Shown one piece after another: positions 11,251 through 25,319 of a DNA stretch of 64,000 nt; within the stretch, counting starts at the first letter, position 1, and each line of letters starts with the position of its first letter. The notes beneath the pieces are model-generated. The model searched no databases. It was not told the DNA's origin and was given only the letters and a program-made list of their open reading frames with translations. The position numbers were made by a program, and so were the translations under genes. The DNA is taken from contig JAMXBB010000001.1 in assembly GCA_024138015.1 (NCBI GenBank), positions 135,555,188 to 135,619,187 on the forward strand, read 5' to 3'. The DNA comes from Lumnitzera littorea. Its lineage: Eukaryota; Streptophyta; Magnoliopsida; Myrtales; Combretaceae.

Positions 11251-11874
11251 CCTTTTTTTTGGGGTGGGGGGTTGCAGAGGGAGAAGTAGCCTCAGTCTCA
11301 GTTGTCTTAGAATCTGAAAAAATAAGTCGACAAATTATGTTTTGAACCATACCTGATTTTGATTATAATAAGTGTCACAATTTTTTTTTTTAAGATTTTG
11401 AAGGTGAAGATGAAATGTTGAAAGCAAGTGAAAGCTCATGGATGCGAATGAAGATGAAATGAAATCTATTTTTAGTATTGAAAATTTCCTTAAATATGGA
11501 TGATTTACCCTCGTAACTACAACATGTTTCTAATAGAAATGATGCACTGGTTAGATGGTGACGCGAATTATCGACATGTGTTTTGAGATAGAGATCCAAC
11601 GGTTATCAAGGCTCTGGTAAGTATTAGTGCCTACGATGTAATTATGGCTAAGTTGACAACTATAGTACACATTGCCACTTAGTCTTTTGATAAGAGAGAA
11701 AATTGAAAAATTGCGACCTTTCGGGTGGGATATGATCTGCCTTTCTAAATGAAAATCAAGGAACTTCCAACATTACTCGAGATTTGGGAAACAATTCTTC
11801 ACTTCACCCCACAAAGAATATTAAACTATTTACTCCCTTAGTTGAATCCTCGACCATAGGAGTTGAGGGGCAAA
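11251..11874 (+). other. Spacer before the Tat 3' LTR, ending in a polypurine tract
   Basis: There is no readable gene. The last bases, GGAGTTGAGGGGCAAA at 11859-11874, form a purine-rich tract directly before the TATTGATAG start of the LTR (TGTCGATAG in the sister copy). This is where the plus-strand primer is expected for a + oriented Tat element. Confidence 0.6.
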
Positions 11875-11979
11875 TATTGATAGTTGGATTTCATCCTTTA
11901 CAATCACTCGTCCACTCGGCTGACAAGAAGCCGAGTGATTCACCTCTTGGCAAATGCTGACCAAGATGGCCATAGCTGG

Positions 11980-12141
11980 TGTCACATCCCGGCATTGCAC
12001 AGGTGTACCATCACACATGAATACATGTTTATACTTAACACAAGTTCTATTTATAACAAAAGAGTACTACAATGGAGTTTAGCTTAACACCTATTTATAC
12101 AAAGGATTACATCTTACAAACTTAACCAAACCAAAAATACA

Positions 12142-12176
<35 letters not shown>

Positions 12177-15052
12177 TCATTTATAGAACTAAAAACAAGA
12201 TACAATAAAACTTCTTTAAAAGTGGTTGACACTATCTTATGCGCTCTTAAAAAACTTCTTCCCTTAACTGATACTATCCCATCAGTTATCTTCATAACCT
12301 GAGGATACACAAGCATCCCCTTAGCTCTCTGTGAGCTAAGTGATAGTGGATAAAACAAAACATAGATTGCACATACACATATTCACAAAGATTAATATTA
12401 TAAGACATTCAATCTTGTAACCCGAGTTATTAATACAAACTATTTATGTAGAAAATTTGTGCTATGCTCATGTACGTGGCATGCATCGGTACTAATATCC
12501 TATACTTTTCCAATTCCTCATCCGGTTTGTCGACATACCCGGGCATCTGGATACAACGTCCAGGAACTTAGAGCAATAAGGAGCTGCCTAGGAGTAGGAC
12601 CTCCAACAAAAACCATCCTCTGTGGTTTGAAAATCTAATATGTAATTGGTCACTCAATGTAGCCAGAATAAGTTGAACAATGCATTCTATACGTCCCAAA
12701 GCCAACTCAACAATTCTTAATCTTTTCAGAAACTCGACCCATAGGTCCTTTCGTGCCAGACCATGAATGCAGTAAATAGCATAGTAACCTAGTATTAGGC
12801 ACGAATCTCAAGTTCTACGTTATAAACAATTCAACTATTTCAACTTCAACTTTGTTTCTTAGCTTTATATTACATTTCTTCGCATAAGGCTCGCTTGGGC
12901 GAATACCTTAAAGAACAGTTCAGTTTCCAAGTTTTCCAAACAGAAATACATATTGATGAATTAGTCATACACAAAGAAACATTTCACTTTTTCAACACAC
13001 ATTCAACAGAATCAAGTATCCAATCAATCTAGCACATCATTACAATTCATAACACAATTAACTCTAAGTCAAGCAAATATAGATCTACTTGCACAAAAAT
13101 AAAAATATCCACTTACCCGAGCTTGACAGTAGCGTAAAATCTTAAGCTTCACGATGTGGTCGTTCCTCACCTATCACATCTACAAAAATACATACAGACT
13201 CCAAGTCAACTACCAGGTCAATACTAAGTTCTTGTGCATTTTCACTATTGCACTTTTAAGCTTAATCCGATTGTATCTTATTCGTTTCTTATCAAATTTT
13301 AGTAAACTTTATATCATTACGATCGTTATTCTAAGTACTATTAAGATATCTTAAGAATTATAACTAACCAATATTTCTAAATATCCAAAAATACCCTTTT
13401 GTATTACCGATTTGACCGTATATTATTATAACCTCGTAATTAACTTAATTAAATCCTAAATCTAAATTAAAAGTCATAAAATTCCTCATTCCTTGAGTTG
13501 GTCAACGTTTATTATGTATTCCAAGATACTAATCCTTTGCATATTTAACAAATATCACATTAGTATTAATTACTATATCATATATTAAGCTAATATATAG
13601 GTTTATATTATGAAAATACATAATAAATAGTATATGAGCCCCGACTCATTGCACAAAAAATTCCATAGACTCACAAAAATATGTATTTTAATTATTGACC
13701 ATAAATTCTACTAAAATAACTATTATATATTTTTATGAAAATAGCAATTTTAACTCAAAATTAGCGAAAATTAAGCAAACAAGTGAATTTAATCACAAGA
13801 TAAAATTAAGTGTCCCAAACATCATCATGAACATTCAAAAATTATAATATAGAGGGCTCATACTTTGATTTTGTTAAAAACTAATTAATTCACTAAAATA
13901 GCGAAATTGCCAATTTTATCAAAAATAATTACAATAAATAGTAACCATAATTATTTTAAAAAATTATTGTTACTAAAATTAAATACATATATTGAGTATG
14001 TCACATACAAATTTTCAACTTGAAAGAACATTATTTACTATTTCTAAAATTTAATTCAATTTTCGTCCAAATAGAGCCATTTCTTAAGGACCTTATATTT
14101 CAAATAATTATTTCACTAAAATAAAATTATTAAATTATTCTTTACATAAAATAACTTTAGAAAACCAAGTTTCATAATTAAATAATATCATTTTCTATTT
14201 TTAGAAAAATTACAAAGTTTTGACCAAAAATTTGGTTTACCTGAACCAACTACCTTTGCCCACCCTCCGGCGTGCTTTCCTTGACTACAAAAGGCCACCA
14301 CAATTGAACACCAAGAGCCTATTGAACAGGCATGATCAAATTCTGTGCTCTGTTTTTGCTCTAATTTTCTTTTTTTTTTTTTTCTAATTGGTTTTGAAAT
14401 TTTTTTGAGTGATTTTCTATTTTTTCTAGAGTTCCAAAATATTGTTTTTGAAGTGTACAAGACCTATTTATATTTTTTAATTGGATGAGAATTTATAAAA
14501 ATTGGACATGTGGCTTACACATGTCATTTTTTTTTATTTTCAATGCATGAGGTGTTGTTTCCTTATTTCTTTACTTTTGACTCATCATCTAAATTAATTC
14601 TAACCTGCCACATAGGTATGATGACTTATCCTTGCATTTTTTTTTATTAATTTTCCAATTTTTTTATATTAATTTACCTTATTTAAATAATAATTTTTTA
14701 TTATATATGTGTATTTAATTAAAATAATGCATGTTCTATGTTAATACATGTATAATTCAACTTCATTTATTATTTTTATAACTTAAATAACTTATCTCTA
14801 ATATCTCGTTATGTTTAAATGCTTGAATTTCACATTTTCGATATTTATCGATTTTAGAGATAAATTAACTTTTTTTAATTAATATTTTTATATAGCTTAT
14901 TTTGAGAAATTAACTTTACTTGCATGACTTCATCTAACTTTTCTAACCTTATTGTGAAGTTTGAAATTAAACTGATATCTTAGACCGGTGCTCTAAATTT
15001 AAGAGCTTGGATCCTAGGGTAATCGCATGGACTCGAAATCTAAGGTATTACA
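11980..15052. mobile_element. Long solo LTR, family C copy 1 (C1)
   Basis: This 3073-bp unit starts TGTCACATCCC and ends GGTATTACA. The flanking pentamers are GCTGG (11975-11979) and TCTAG (15053-15057). The uninterrupted LTR copy has TTTGG at this spot, so the duplication is exactly where it should be. There are no coding domains or internal region. Length, TGTCACnCCC start and TTACA end suggest a solo LTR of a large Ty3/gypsy chromovirus (Del/Tekay type), which is inference. It contains a (TA)n run at 12142-12174. Confidence 0.7.
12142..12174. repeat. (TA)n microsatellite
   Basis: An uninterrupted TA dinucleotide run inside the C1 LTR. Confidence 0.9.
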
Positions 15053-15370
15053 TCTAGTTTGAATTTAAGTGGCTTGAATAGTTATTCTTGGCATGGTTCC
15101 ATTACATAACTGCCACTATTCCTATGTTTTAGAAATGTACTTGATCGTGAAATCTTTATGTATCCCAATAATCATGCAATTAACTGTTATTTCAGACACC
15201 CGATATTCGCTTATAAATATAAAGAAGCAATGTAAGAACTAGTGGATAACCCATAACTAGTCACTCTTTTCTCTTAAACTCATTTACTGACTTAGACATC
15301 AAAGTGGTCGTACTGAACAAGCCTTAATACCCTTTAGTTCTTTGTATTTTGCAAGAAGGAAATTATTTGA

Positions 15371-16256
15371 AAATCATACAATAACATCATAGATATCTAA
15401 GAGAGTAATCATGTAATGTTTAAATGTTTTAGATTATTTTGTTATGTAAATATTTCCTGAAACCATAAGACAATATGCATATATATATAATATCTATGAA
15501 AATATGACTTAAGGTTTATAGATTTGTATGTAATTTTGTCGATAGTCTTGAATTAACTATTTATTTCAAAGTAAGGAGTCCTAAATGCCTTGTGTAAATC
15601 GTACCTACAATAGTGATTGTGAAGTCAGTTGCTATCATAGCCTGGTTTACACAACGAGACTATTATGACTTTACTACTTTGGAACGTAATATTACTTACC
15701 CCATTAAACCCAATTTCTTTAATACTTTAGAATGGGCTTACTCAAGCATCAATACACATAACTTACTTGACCTATTAAACTCTCCAACCCATATTTCTTG
15801 AAATTCTTAAATTTATAATTGCTTGACAACCTTATGGCACAAGTGTCACTTGCTATCCTTAGGGATCAATTGATTTACATTGACAACAACAATTTTCCTT
15901 TATTCATGGCCTCTTCAACCTTTATATCTATTTATCAACAAGGCCTCTTTCTTCTATTTCAACAAAGTGATCTGATTACTTCGAACCTTTCTAGGATTCA
16001 TAAGTACAATTGGACTAGTTTCCTATCTTTTTAGAAGGCATGTGTATTGCAATATGGGTCATAAATGACTTACCTATCAAATGAAGAAGGTCTTCTAAAA
16101 ATGTAAATGTGATGCACTCATAGATGCAACATCAATTAGGATTTTGTGGTGTAAATCCTAGTAGAAATGGGAGTTCACATTTGCTTAGTGACATTGATAA
16201 GCCCTTTATCATTCGACTAAGGTAGTTGAAGAGGGTATATATGTGCATTGATTAAT
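15371..16256. other. AT-rich stretch between the Tat LTR and C2
   Basis: Two short open frames (15613-15801 and 15819-16034) show no domain, no splice support and no repetition elsewhere in the window. Part of this may be the undefined end of the Tat LTR. I see no gene. Confidence 0.4.
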
Positions 16257-19200
16257 TGTAATACCCCACAATTTCAACCGTCTAATTTTTAGGTAGTTCA
16301 TATCATTTATAGAAAACTATATACTTATAATTTAAGTTAATAGGTGTAAAATAGTCTATACTAGCTTTATTAGTAACCACAAAAATATGGATCTTAACAA
16401 TAGAATAATGAATATATTAATATTATTAGTGACACTAGATAAAACGTAAAAGTAATTTATATTCATTTACTATAATAAAGTATATACCTATAAATTCATA
16501 AAACTAGAAATATATTTATAATAAACCTATATTAGCTAAATAATTGACAAATCATTATTAAGTAATGCTTCAAATGCAATATATAGTGCATAAATATAAT
16601 GTGGCAACCCATAGCAACAGTAAATGGTGATTTTAAAAAATGGTAGTTTTTATTCATTTAGCACTTAATAGAATTATATTGGCATGTGAAATCATTTGGA
16701 AATGATACCTAGTTGGCCAGATATTTGTTCTTCATTAGATTGATTAGAAGTATTCATAGGTATGAGAATGTTTGAATTAAACCTAGACTTGGATATACAA
16801 TTATATAAATTAATTAAAAATTTTAGTACTTGAGATACACTCTAGAAATTATGATTTATAATAATGTTTTTGAAATTAAGTTGAACTTTCATGATTAGTT
16901 AATAAAAATTAAAAGGAGTAACTATATAGCTTTAATATCTCAAATCAAGCTCATTCATATATAATTTTATTAGAATTATTAAGTTTATCAGGTTTAATTA
17001 CTATAATATAAAGTTTCATAATTTTAGATATAACTTATGATAAATTTTTTAGAATTAACCATGTGATTTTTGTAATTGATATTAGTGAGTACAATTTCAT
17101 ATAAGATATATATGAATAAGTCCCAAATAATTAATTGAACTTATCTATATATTATATTACTAACATTTTACTAAAAATCACGTTAAAATTTACTCGAAAT
17201 AACAATATGTGGGAAAATGAAATATGACCTATTAACCATCATTCATTACGAGGCGAGAATCAAGACGAGATGAGAGAATTAGAAAGAGAGAGAATAAAAG
17301 GAAGGACAAATAAAGAAGTAAAAAAAAAAAGAAAGAAAGAAGAAGAAGACATAAAGGAAAAGAAGAAGAAGAAAAAGAGAATTATATAATTTTCTGATAT
17401 CTAATATTTTTAGGTAACTTTGTTTCTATAGTTATAGATGTTGTCTTTTAATTAATATTTAATAGTCATAGAAAAGATATATCCGTAATTTTATTATTTT
17501 CCTAAATGGAGATCTGTACAATTTCATAAATTTCCTTTTTTAAGTTTTGAACTCAGAATATTGATAGTTATATTTTTATTGTTTCCATTGAATAACCAGT
17601 AAATGAGCTAATTAAATATATATATTTGTATGAATCATCTTTTACACATACATATATAAGCCACACATTCAAAATAGTGTCTAATTAATCCTATCGTTGG
17701 CACATGTGGTACATGTGATGATTTCACGTATAAGATAAATTATATATTGTACAATATTTTAAACGTAATTAGTGCTACTTAAAAAATACATACACATGCT
17801 ATAGACATATATTACTTATTGAAATGATACTTTCATTAAATTATTATGTTATAATTATATATATATATATATAAAACAAGGATTACATGATGAGTAACAT
17901 AAAAGGATTGTACATGTTTAGCATCTATATCTATAACAGAATGATATATATATTTAATAATGCTTTATATTAGCAAAAGAGATGAATTTGTTAACTTAAT
18001 AACCATAAGGTAAAAATATGGTAATCATCTAAAGAAATATTTTAACATCTTATTTATTCTTAATTTCTACTCTATCTATTCCAGGATTAGCAAGCCAAAC
18101 CTGTGAACCTATCAGAGACTTTAGAGATAATTGGCTAGGAGGCCAAGTAAGTAGATATTTTTATTTTTGTGCAACTAGACCTATGTCTACTTGACTTAGA
18201 GTCAGCTATGTCATAAATTGTAATTGTATGCCAAATTGATTGAATACATGGTTCTATTAAATGTGCATTGATTAAGTGAAGTGTTTCCTTATGTATGATT
18301 GATTTATTGATGCGTGTTATTGCTTGGAAAACTTAGAAAATGAATTGTCTTTCAGGGAGTTCACCTAAGTGAACCCTATATGAAGGAATGAGTTATAAAG
18401 TTAAGACACAAAGCTGGAGTTAAGATAGTTGAGATGTTTATGATGTGCAAGTTGAGATTCGTGCCTAATATTGGGTTATTGTATTGCTTACTACATTCAT
18501 GGCATGGTATGAAAGAACCTATGGGTTAAGTTTCTAAAAGTTTGAATATTGCTAAGCTGGGTTTTGAGCATATAGATTTACATTACTTAATCAGTTTTAG
18601 CTACTTCATGTAGTTTCAGCTAGGTCGATTGTTACGGCCTAAATAGGAAAAGTTATAATAATCCCGCCGTATAAACTAACCTATGATAGAAGCTAACGTC
18701 ATAGCTGCTATTGTAGATACAGTCCACACAAGGCGTGCACAATTCAACCAACTTGAAGCATCCGTTCTGATATCTATGAGTAATCAAACATATGGTATAG
18801 CTTTACAAAATACCTGTTCTATATAACCTGTTGTCTCATAACACAACAGTACTTACATAAAAGTCTCATATCTAGAGTTATAGCATACAATCAGAGTTTA
18901 TAAAAAACCACAGGTTTTATACACCATTTACAATAAGTTAGGGAACTAGTAAGTGTCTTAGGGAAATCCCAACTAGTTTCCTCAAAACTAAAAAAAAAAA
19001 AATGTGTCAAAAGAAAGGTCAAAAGCCCAGGTTTAGTTAATTCTTCATTTTTCACTTTCCCAATCAACAATATACTAACCCAGGGTTGACAGTATCTGAA
19101 CATCCTGGTCTTTACTCAGGACCTACAAAAGAGTCTGTAGGGATGTAAGCATAACTAGCTTAGTAAGTGGGACGGATTCAAAAGAATACCGAATAATCAC

Positions 19201-22200
19201 AAGCAAGGTTATTAATTATGATGAAATGTAATGCAATTAATTATATGAAACATTATACAATGTTATCCGATCCATTGTGAGGTTAGAGAAATTACATTCG
19301 CTTTAACCCAGATTAAGGAGTTTTATTGCGACTTAAATTAAACTAAACTCGAGCTTGTGCAATAGAGAACACCCTTCTCCCATGACCGCCTTCGAATTAC
19401 GGCCCCCACCCTTGCCGTAACCTCATCACCTGTCACTTAGGTTGACTAAGGATGAGGAAAGGACCATTTCAGCTATCCTCATTAAAGGAAGTCGACATTT
19501 GACCTGACATTACTAATCGTTTCCCTTAATGGGTGTTATGCATGTCCAATTTCATTGTAGTTGATTAATCATTAGTTGTAATCCGGGGTGACCACAATAC
19601 ATAAATGATGCAATCATGCAAAATAGTATACCAAGGAGTTTAACTCCTATCACAACTAAGTATCATACATATATACGGTATGCGCATAAATAACTAATTA
19701 CAAACATAATCGGAAGTACTCTTGAGTCTCCAGATACCTTAATACAGTATCCTAACAAGCGGTAAAGCTATAAATCCCAACTTACTTGTTCCGACACTTA
19801 CTACGGAAGACTCGAGCTATCAACAGTGTGACCATTGGGAGATTCTATACACACAAAACCCAAATTCAATTTTCGTAATAATTACGAAAATATTATGCTT
19901 TGATTTAAAACGATTATATATATAAATATATTATCACTATAATATATAGTTTTATTTATATACATATCAAGTTAAGTTATTAATTATTAATAATATACGT
20001 AATTTATACTATTACGTATTATATATCGTTTCGATCATATCAAAACATTCTTTTAATTAATTAAATTACATTTTGATTTTGATAGGGTTACTGCAATACG
20101 TCATTCTAGTAATATTATAAAGTTATAGGTTATATTACTTAAAATTTCTCGATTTTAATAAAATTAATGTCGTTAAGTTCATACAGACCTAATAACACTT
20201 GTTATGGGTCCTATTTCTAGAGATGACTTTTAACGAATAGTTCGAGCTTTTAATATAGTTATATGTATATTATTGTATTATATGTAATTTATGTTATTAA
20301 ACTGTATTTTAATTGATTTGTCAATATAATGCTATAATATAAGTATTGTCTAACCCTAATACACTTATAATATATCCTGGTTAGTAAAATATCATTAAAT
20401 ATATTAAAATACACATTTTATCTAATCTGATCAGTATACATACACATAATTTTTATTCAACTATTTATTACATTTTAACTTATTATTAATAAAAATACGT
20501 CTGATTTGTAATTTAAGATATTTACTACGTAAATTCATAATAAATAGTTTGAACCATTAAATAATTTCTATAAACTCCTAAAAATATGAGGAACTCAGTT
20601 ATTACTTGGTTTTAGGTTTTCAATTTATCACCTATATATGCATATTTACGATTTTACCTTTAAATTATCCTAAATTACCCAATTACTATCCTTTTTACAC
20701 TAAATTAATTTCAATTTTTCCCAACATTATTATTATTCACTAGAAATTAGTACATGTCCATTTCATAATTTCTTATTTATTTCATAATTCAACCTATTTT
20801 CGAGCTATTTTTAGGCCAAAAAATGTAATAAATATTATAAACATTCAAATCAAAATTTGGGCTATATAGCAATTATCTATATATCATACACATTCTACAA
20901 AAAAAAAATTGAGCTAAAAAAAAACATCATTTAATGCATTTCTTTTGCGAATCAAACTTTGGATGAATGGTAGTTTTTTTAAGCAAGTATACTAAATATT
21001 ACAAATTTTCCAAAAATAAAAATATCACATGAAAGCATGTTTGAAATAACCTAACTATAATTTTTTTTTCATAATTTTCTGGGTAGATTTGATATTTTTT
21101 ATGAATTATTGAAAAACAAGGTAGGAAATTAACCTCCGTGTTTTTAGATGCTATAGTGGTCGGCAGCGGTTAGGTGGTTGTTAGACGGCTTGTGCGGTAA
21201 GTGGGCTGCTTAGTGACGATTGGGTTTTATAGTAGATTGATGGTAGGGTTGAGTTCTAGCCTAGCATGAAAATTCCGCTATTTTTCTTAATTTTTTCCAT
21301 GATTTTTTCTAATTTTTTTTCTATTGTTTTTAGCTTGTAAAGTTGTAAAGTGATGTCTTGAAACCTATATATATTTGTTGGAGTCAGTTGCTACCCTCTT
21401 AAATTTTCTTTTAATTTTTTCCTTGCTTTTTCCCCCATAAATGCAAGTAAAAGGTGTAAATTGGAGGGATTTGAAGCTTTTGATTCAGCTTGTTCAATCT
21501 ACAGGAGGAAGCTACGGAGATTCTCTAGTTGATCCAGCGATTTCTAGGCGTATTGAAGCTATTTGGATAAGCTTTTGTAATTATTTTAGTATTTTAAGTA
21601 TATTTTATTAATATCTAGGTATTTATTAATATACGAGTATATATATCACGCGTAATATATAACTATACTCATATAATTAAGTTTCTAACATATCTTTTAT
21701 TTTTATGATATGTTCTCTTAATTATTCACATGAATTCAATACATTATATATATAATTAAGTAATTTAAAGTTACTTTTACGGGTATAATTATTATTTATA
21801 TTAGGTATACCCTTAAAAATACGATTATATTCATATATTAAATTATGTTATATTATCTAATTTTATAAATTAATTAACTTATTTCTAAATTCTCGTCACA
21901 TTTTGAGCTCGATTTTAGGGGTTTTGAACAATTTAGAACTATATTAAAAAATCATACTTCTAAGGGCAAAATTGAGATTTTCGGTCACTATTTCTAAAAT
22001 TTAAGTTCGCTACGTCACTTCGACAAATTTTTCTATCTTAGTCGTAATGTTTAGGCTCAATCGAATAACTTTCCTTAAAGACCCTAAATCTAAGCTCAGT
22101 TGTTCTAAAGTCAATTTTTGAGGCTTACACCGGCTACATGTTGGATTTTCAAACTATAGCAGGTAATTTATGTTTTTTTAGAGTTTTAAGGGTCTTACTT

Positions 22201-22870
22201 CCAAGCGGCTCTTTATTGCATTTAAGCATAAGTTGACGACTCTTTGTAGTCAGATTTGGTAAATGCAAAATTGGGGGTCCTACTCTCAGGCAGCTCTTTG
22301 TTGTCTTTAGGTTTCTAGACATTGTATTTAGATGCCTAAGTATGTCGACTAACCCGATGAGTAAATTAGAAGAGCATAGGATATTAGTATCAATGCATGT
22401 CATATGCATGAGCATGGCATGTATTCCCTACATAGACAGTTTGTCTTAGTAACTCTGAAATCAAATTGAATATTTTATGATAATGATATTTGTAAATGTA
22501 TGTTATGTTTATTCTTTGTTTTGTTTTTATCCACTCTCAATTAGTTTACAAAGAACTGAGAGGATACTTGTGTATCCATCAACTGGGGGAAAGACATTTA
22601 AGAGCACATAGGATAGAGTCAGCTAATTTTGAAGATGCCTTGTTGGATTTTGATCTTAGTTCTAAGACAAATCTATACATATGTAATAAAAGAAAAAAAA
22701 AAGTATCATGTTTTAAATCTAGTTATGTTTGGAAGGATGTACTCTTTTATATAAACCAGTGTAAAGCCGAACTTCGTTGTAGTACTTTTTTGCTATAAAT
22801 AAAACTTTTGTTGAAAATAAACAGGTATTCTCGTGTGATGATACGTTGTGTGCTATATTGGGAGGTGACA
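16257..22870. mobile_element. Long solo LTR, family C copy 2 (C2), inverted and split by D1
   Basis: The reverse complement starts TGTCACCTCCC at 22870 and ends at TGTAATACC on the + strand at 16257, matching both ends of C1. Internal matches to C1 are clear, for example 18440-18620 against 12630-12810 reversed, and 22250-22860 against 12000-12520 reversed. Without the insertion it is about 3.1 kb, the same as C1. Flanking pentamers TTAAT (16252-16256) and TCAAT (22871-22875) differ by one transition. The frame 22496-22798 is not conserved in C1 and is not a gene. Confidence 0.7.
18630..22129. mobile_element. Long solo LTR, family D copy 1 (D1), nested in C2
   Basis: This unit of about 3.5 kb starts TGTTACGGCC and ends GAGGCTTACA. 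It is homologous to D2 (28107-31084) and D0 (520-1468). C2 resumes at 22130, and its sequence on both sides can be followed in C1. Flanking pentamers TCGAT and CCGGC differ at three positions, all transitions, so the target duplication is plausible but weak. No coding domains are visible. Confidence 0.65.
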
Positions 22871-25319
22871 TCAATAGTCTAACTACTCTACCAATGCAAT
22901 AGCTACTGCATTGTTAATAGGCCGGCAATATCAATTCAAAATAGATAAGAATACATAATTCGATCACAAGAAACGATAATTCAATAAAAATAGGGAAATT
23001 TAATTACATGGTATTCCTTAAGTTCATTAAAAACCTTATATGAAATTAATTAGAATAAACTAACATAAAGACAAAAAGAACCATAACAAACCCCTTAAAA
23101 GTCTTTTTGCCTTTACTTGTTGGAAACCCTAGAATCTTAACAAATCTCTTTTCAAAGTCCCTACTCTTCTCTCTACAAAAGTCTTTCTATCTTTAGACTT
23201 GAGGATTATTTATAAAGAGGAAAATTTACAATTTACAAGCGTGTATACAACCAGTTATACAGCCATCAGCCATGCATCTTCTCATGTATTTCTCTTATCG
23301 ATTTTCAACATATATTGACTCGTAGAAGTATACGCCCAAGGTATAAGGCCATATACATTGACCGTTGATCTTGACTATGATTTTCATCGATCATTCATCT
23401 TCAACATAATTCTTCCTTATGAGCTATTGTCTCCTTTCACTTCTTCAATTGAACAAAAATCTCTTCAAATCATTCTCAATTTTAAGAAATTCTTGAATAA
23501 ATTCTAATCTATATCAACAAATCCTTAAGATCTTGAAATAAAAAATTCACTTAATTAAGTACCAAATTCATTAAAATTAGTCAAGAATTATAGAAATTAT
23601 CATGAAAACTCATTAAGTAATATATACAAATTCCTATTTATCAACCGTATACTTTTTTGTGCATCAATTTTCAACCGATATGGCATTTGGAAGAACATAC
23701 GCAAATACATGGCCATGTGCTTTTCAGATTAGCTCATAACTTCTTCGTTTTAACTCCAAATCATGTCAAATCAATCACAAAAAAAACTTTAAATGATAAA
23801 TATAACTCTTGAATCTTAATAATACTTTTATATGGAAATCAAACCTAACATTGCATATAGTCTATTTAAGCTCACAAGATCGGGCTCTTCAAGCACATAG
23901 CATCATACTTTTATCACTCAAACTCCTTCTCTATCATCTATCCTATACACCCAATTTAGAACCTCTTTTGGTGAGCTGCTCCCACGAGATGGTAGAATTT
24001 CCAACTTAACAATGTTAAGACCCCTATTTGATGGTTTCTATCTCCCCTTGGTCCAATATTGTGATTATCATCTCCATGCCGTCATCTTTATGGTCCTCCG
24101 AGTGCTAAGCCTCTCTTTGATTTTCTACTCGTTTACCTTTTGTCACTACCTTAAGAGTAGTTGATATGTCCTCTTACACATTCAAGTAGGCTAAGGTAAT
24201 ATCTACAAACTTTAACATCTCATGCAACTATTTCTCAACATTCATAATATCCCTCTTGAATTCTTTAGTACGTCCCATTGCATGGTTATTAACACTTCTA
24301 TTCAACATATTCTTGAAATTTCAAAATGTAACTACAAACTCAACTACTTAAACAAAAGCATCCTAAAGCTACCAAAAGTACCCAACTTTTACCAATCTAT
24401 GCCCCATATATGAAATCTATATGCCACAAACTTCACATGAATTTTCCATACTTCTTCAATTCTCCCCTTAAGCTCTATGTAGAAGTCATAATTAAAACAC
24501 ACCCTGCATGTCCCTATGCTTTAATGCTAAATGTGATGTGTTTAAAGTTGGAATTTGACACTAAATATAATCAACTAATTGATTGAATTGGGTTAAATTT
24601 GCAATTTTTGAATTAAACTAAAGATAAACAATTCTTTGGATATGATGCACCTAGAGAATTGAAGTAGAATGCCATCAATTTGATATGATGCACAAATCAA
24701 GATCACTTGACGCTCACCATGATCAATTGGTTGATAAGAAAAAGAATTATAAAGAGTAAACTCAATAAAGGGGTTTATTGGAAAGTGTAATAACATCTCT
24801 CATATAAAATGGACCCTTTTGTTGTGTTGATTGAAGTCATTAAGGATGTAATCATAATTAAGAATAAACAATAAAATGTAAAACTTGCTAAAAATCCTGG
24901 ACATTGTCCAAATAATAACTCGAGACATCCCAACAGCATAGAAGTTAGTCTGGATGGAAAGAGTTTCCATTTGAGTGAACTTAAACAGTTGCTTTAGCAT
25001 TTTTGCTCTTGAGAACTTAATCCAAGCAATTCATTTAGGCATTCAAATGGACTTAAATAGTAGCATCAAACTTTATCCTTTAGCGAATTTCATCCAAATG
25101 GCTTGATGAAGTGTTTGAATGAAGTCAAATTGAGCTTCACTTAATTAAAGAAAGGCCTTATGTCTAAATGGTTTGAGGGTTTGTTCAAGTGAAGTGCAAT
25201 GGATGCATTTTAAATTTCCTTTTATGGCATTTTGTTTGTATGTCTTAGGGTTGGTGATCAAATGCAGTGCTTGTATTGCACTCCAACATTAGACTCCTTA
25301 TTTAACTTCTTATCTTATA
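22871..25319. other. AT-rich repeat-like stretch without a gene
   Basis: I found no protein domain. About 23250-23400 has ATACAGCCAT and TATACGGCCAT-like wording typical of old plant LTRs. About 24650-24720 has a TTTGATATGATGCACAAATCA block loosely similar to gypsy family A LTRs. These are probably fragments of decayed LTRs. Open frames here (23809-24009, 24222-24413, 24593-25000) carry no recognisable signal. Confidence 0.4.

Larger units (their letters stand above)
11875..15370 (+). repeat. Tat 3' LTR, split by a 3.07-kb insertion
   Basis: The pieces 11875-11979 and 15053 to about 15370 together match the inverted LTR at 151-519. Its 5' end is fixed by the purine tract. The 3' end is not known because the sister copy is cut at the equivalent point, so 15370 is a minimum. 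The combined length is at least about 420 bp without the insertion. Confidence 0.7.
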
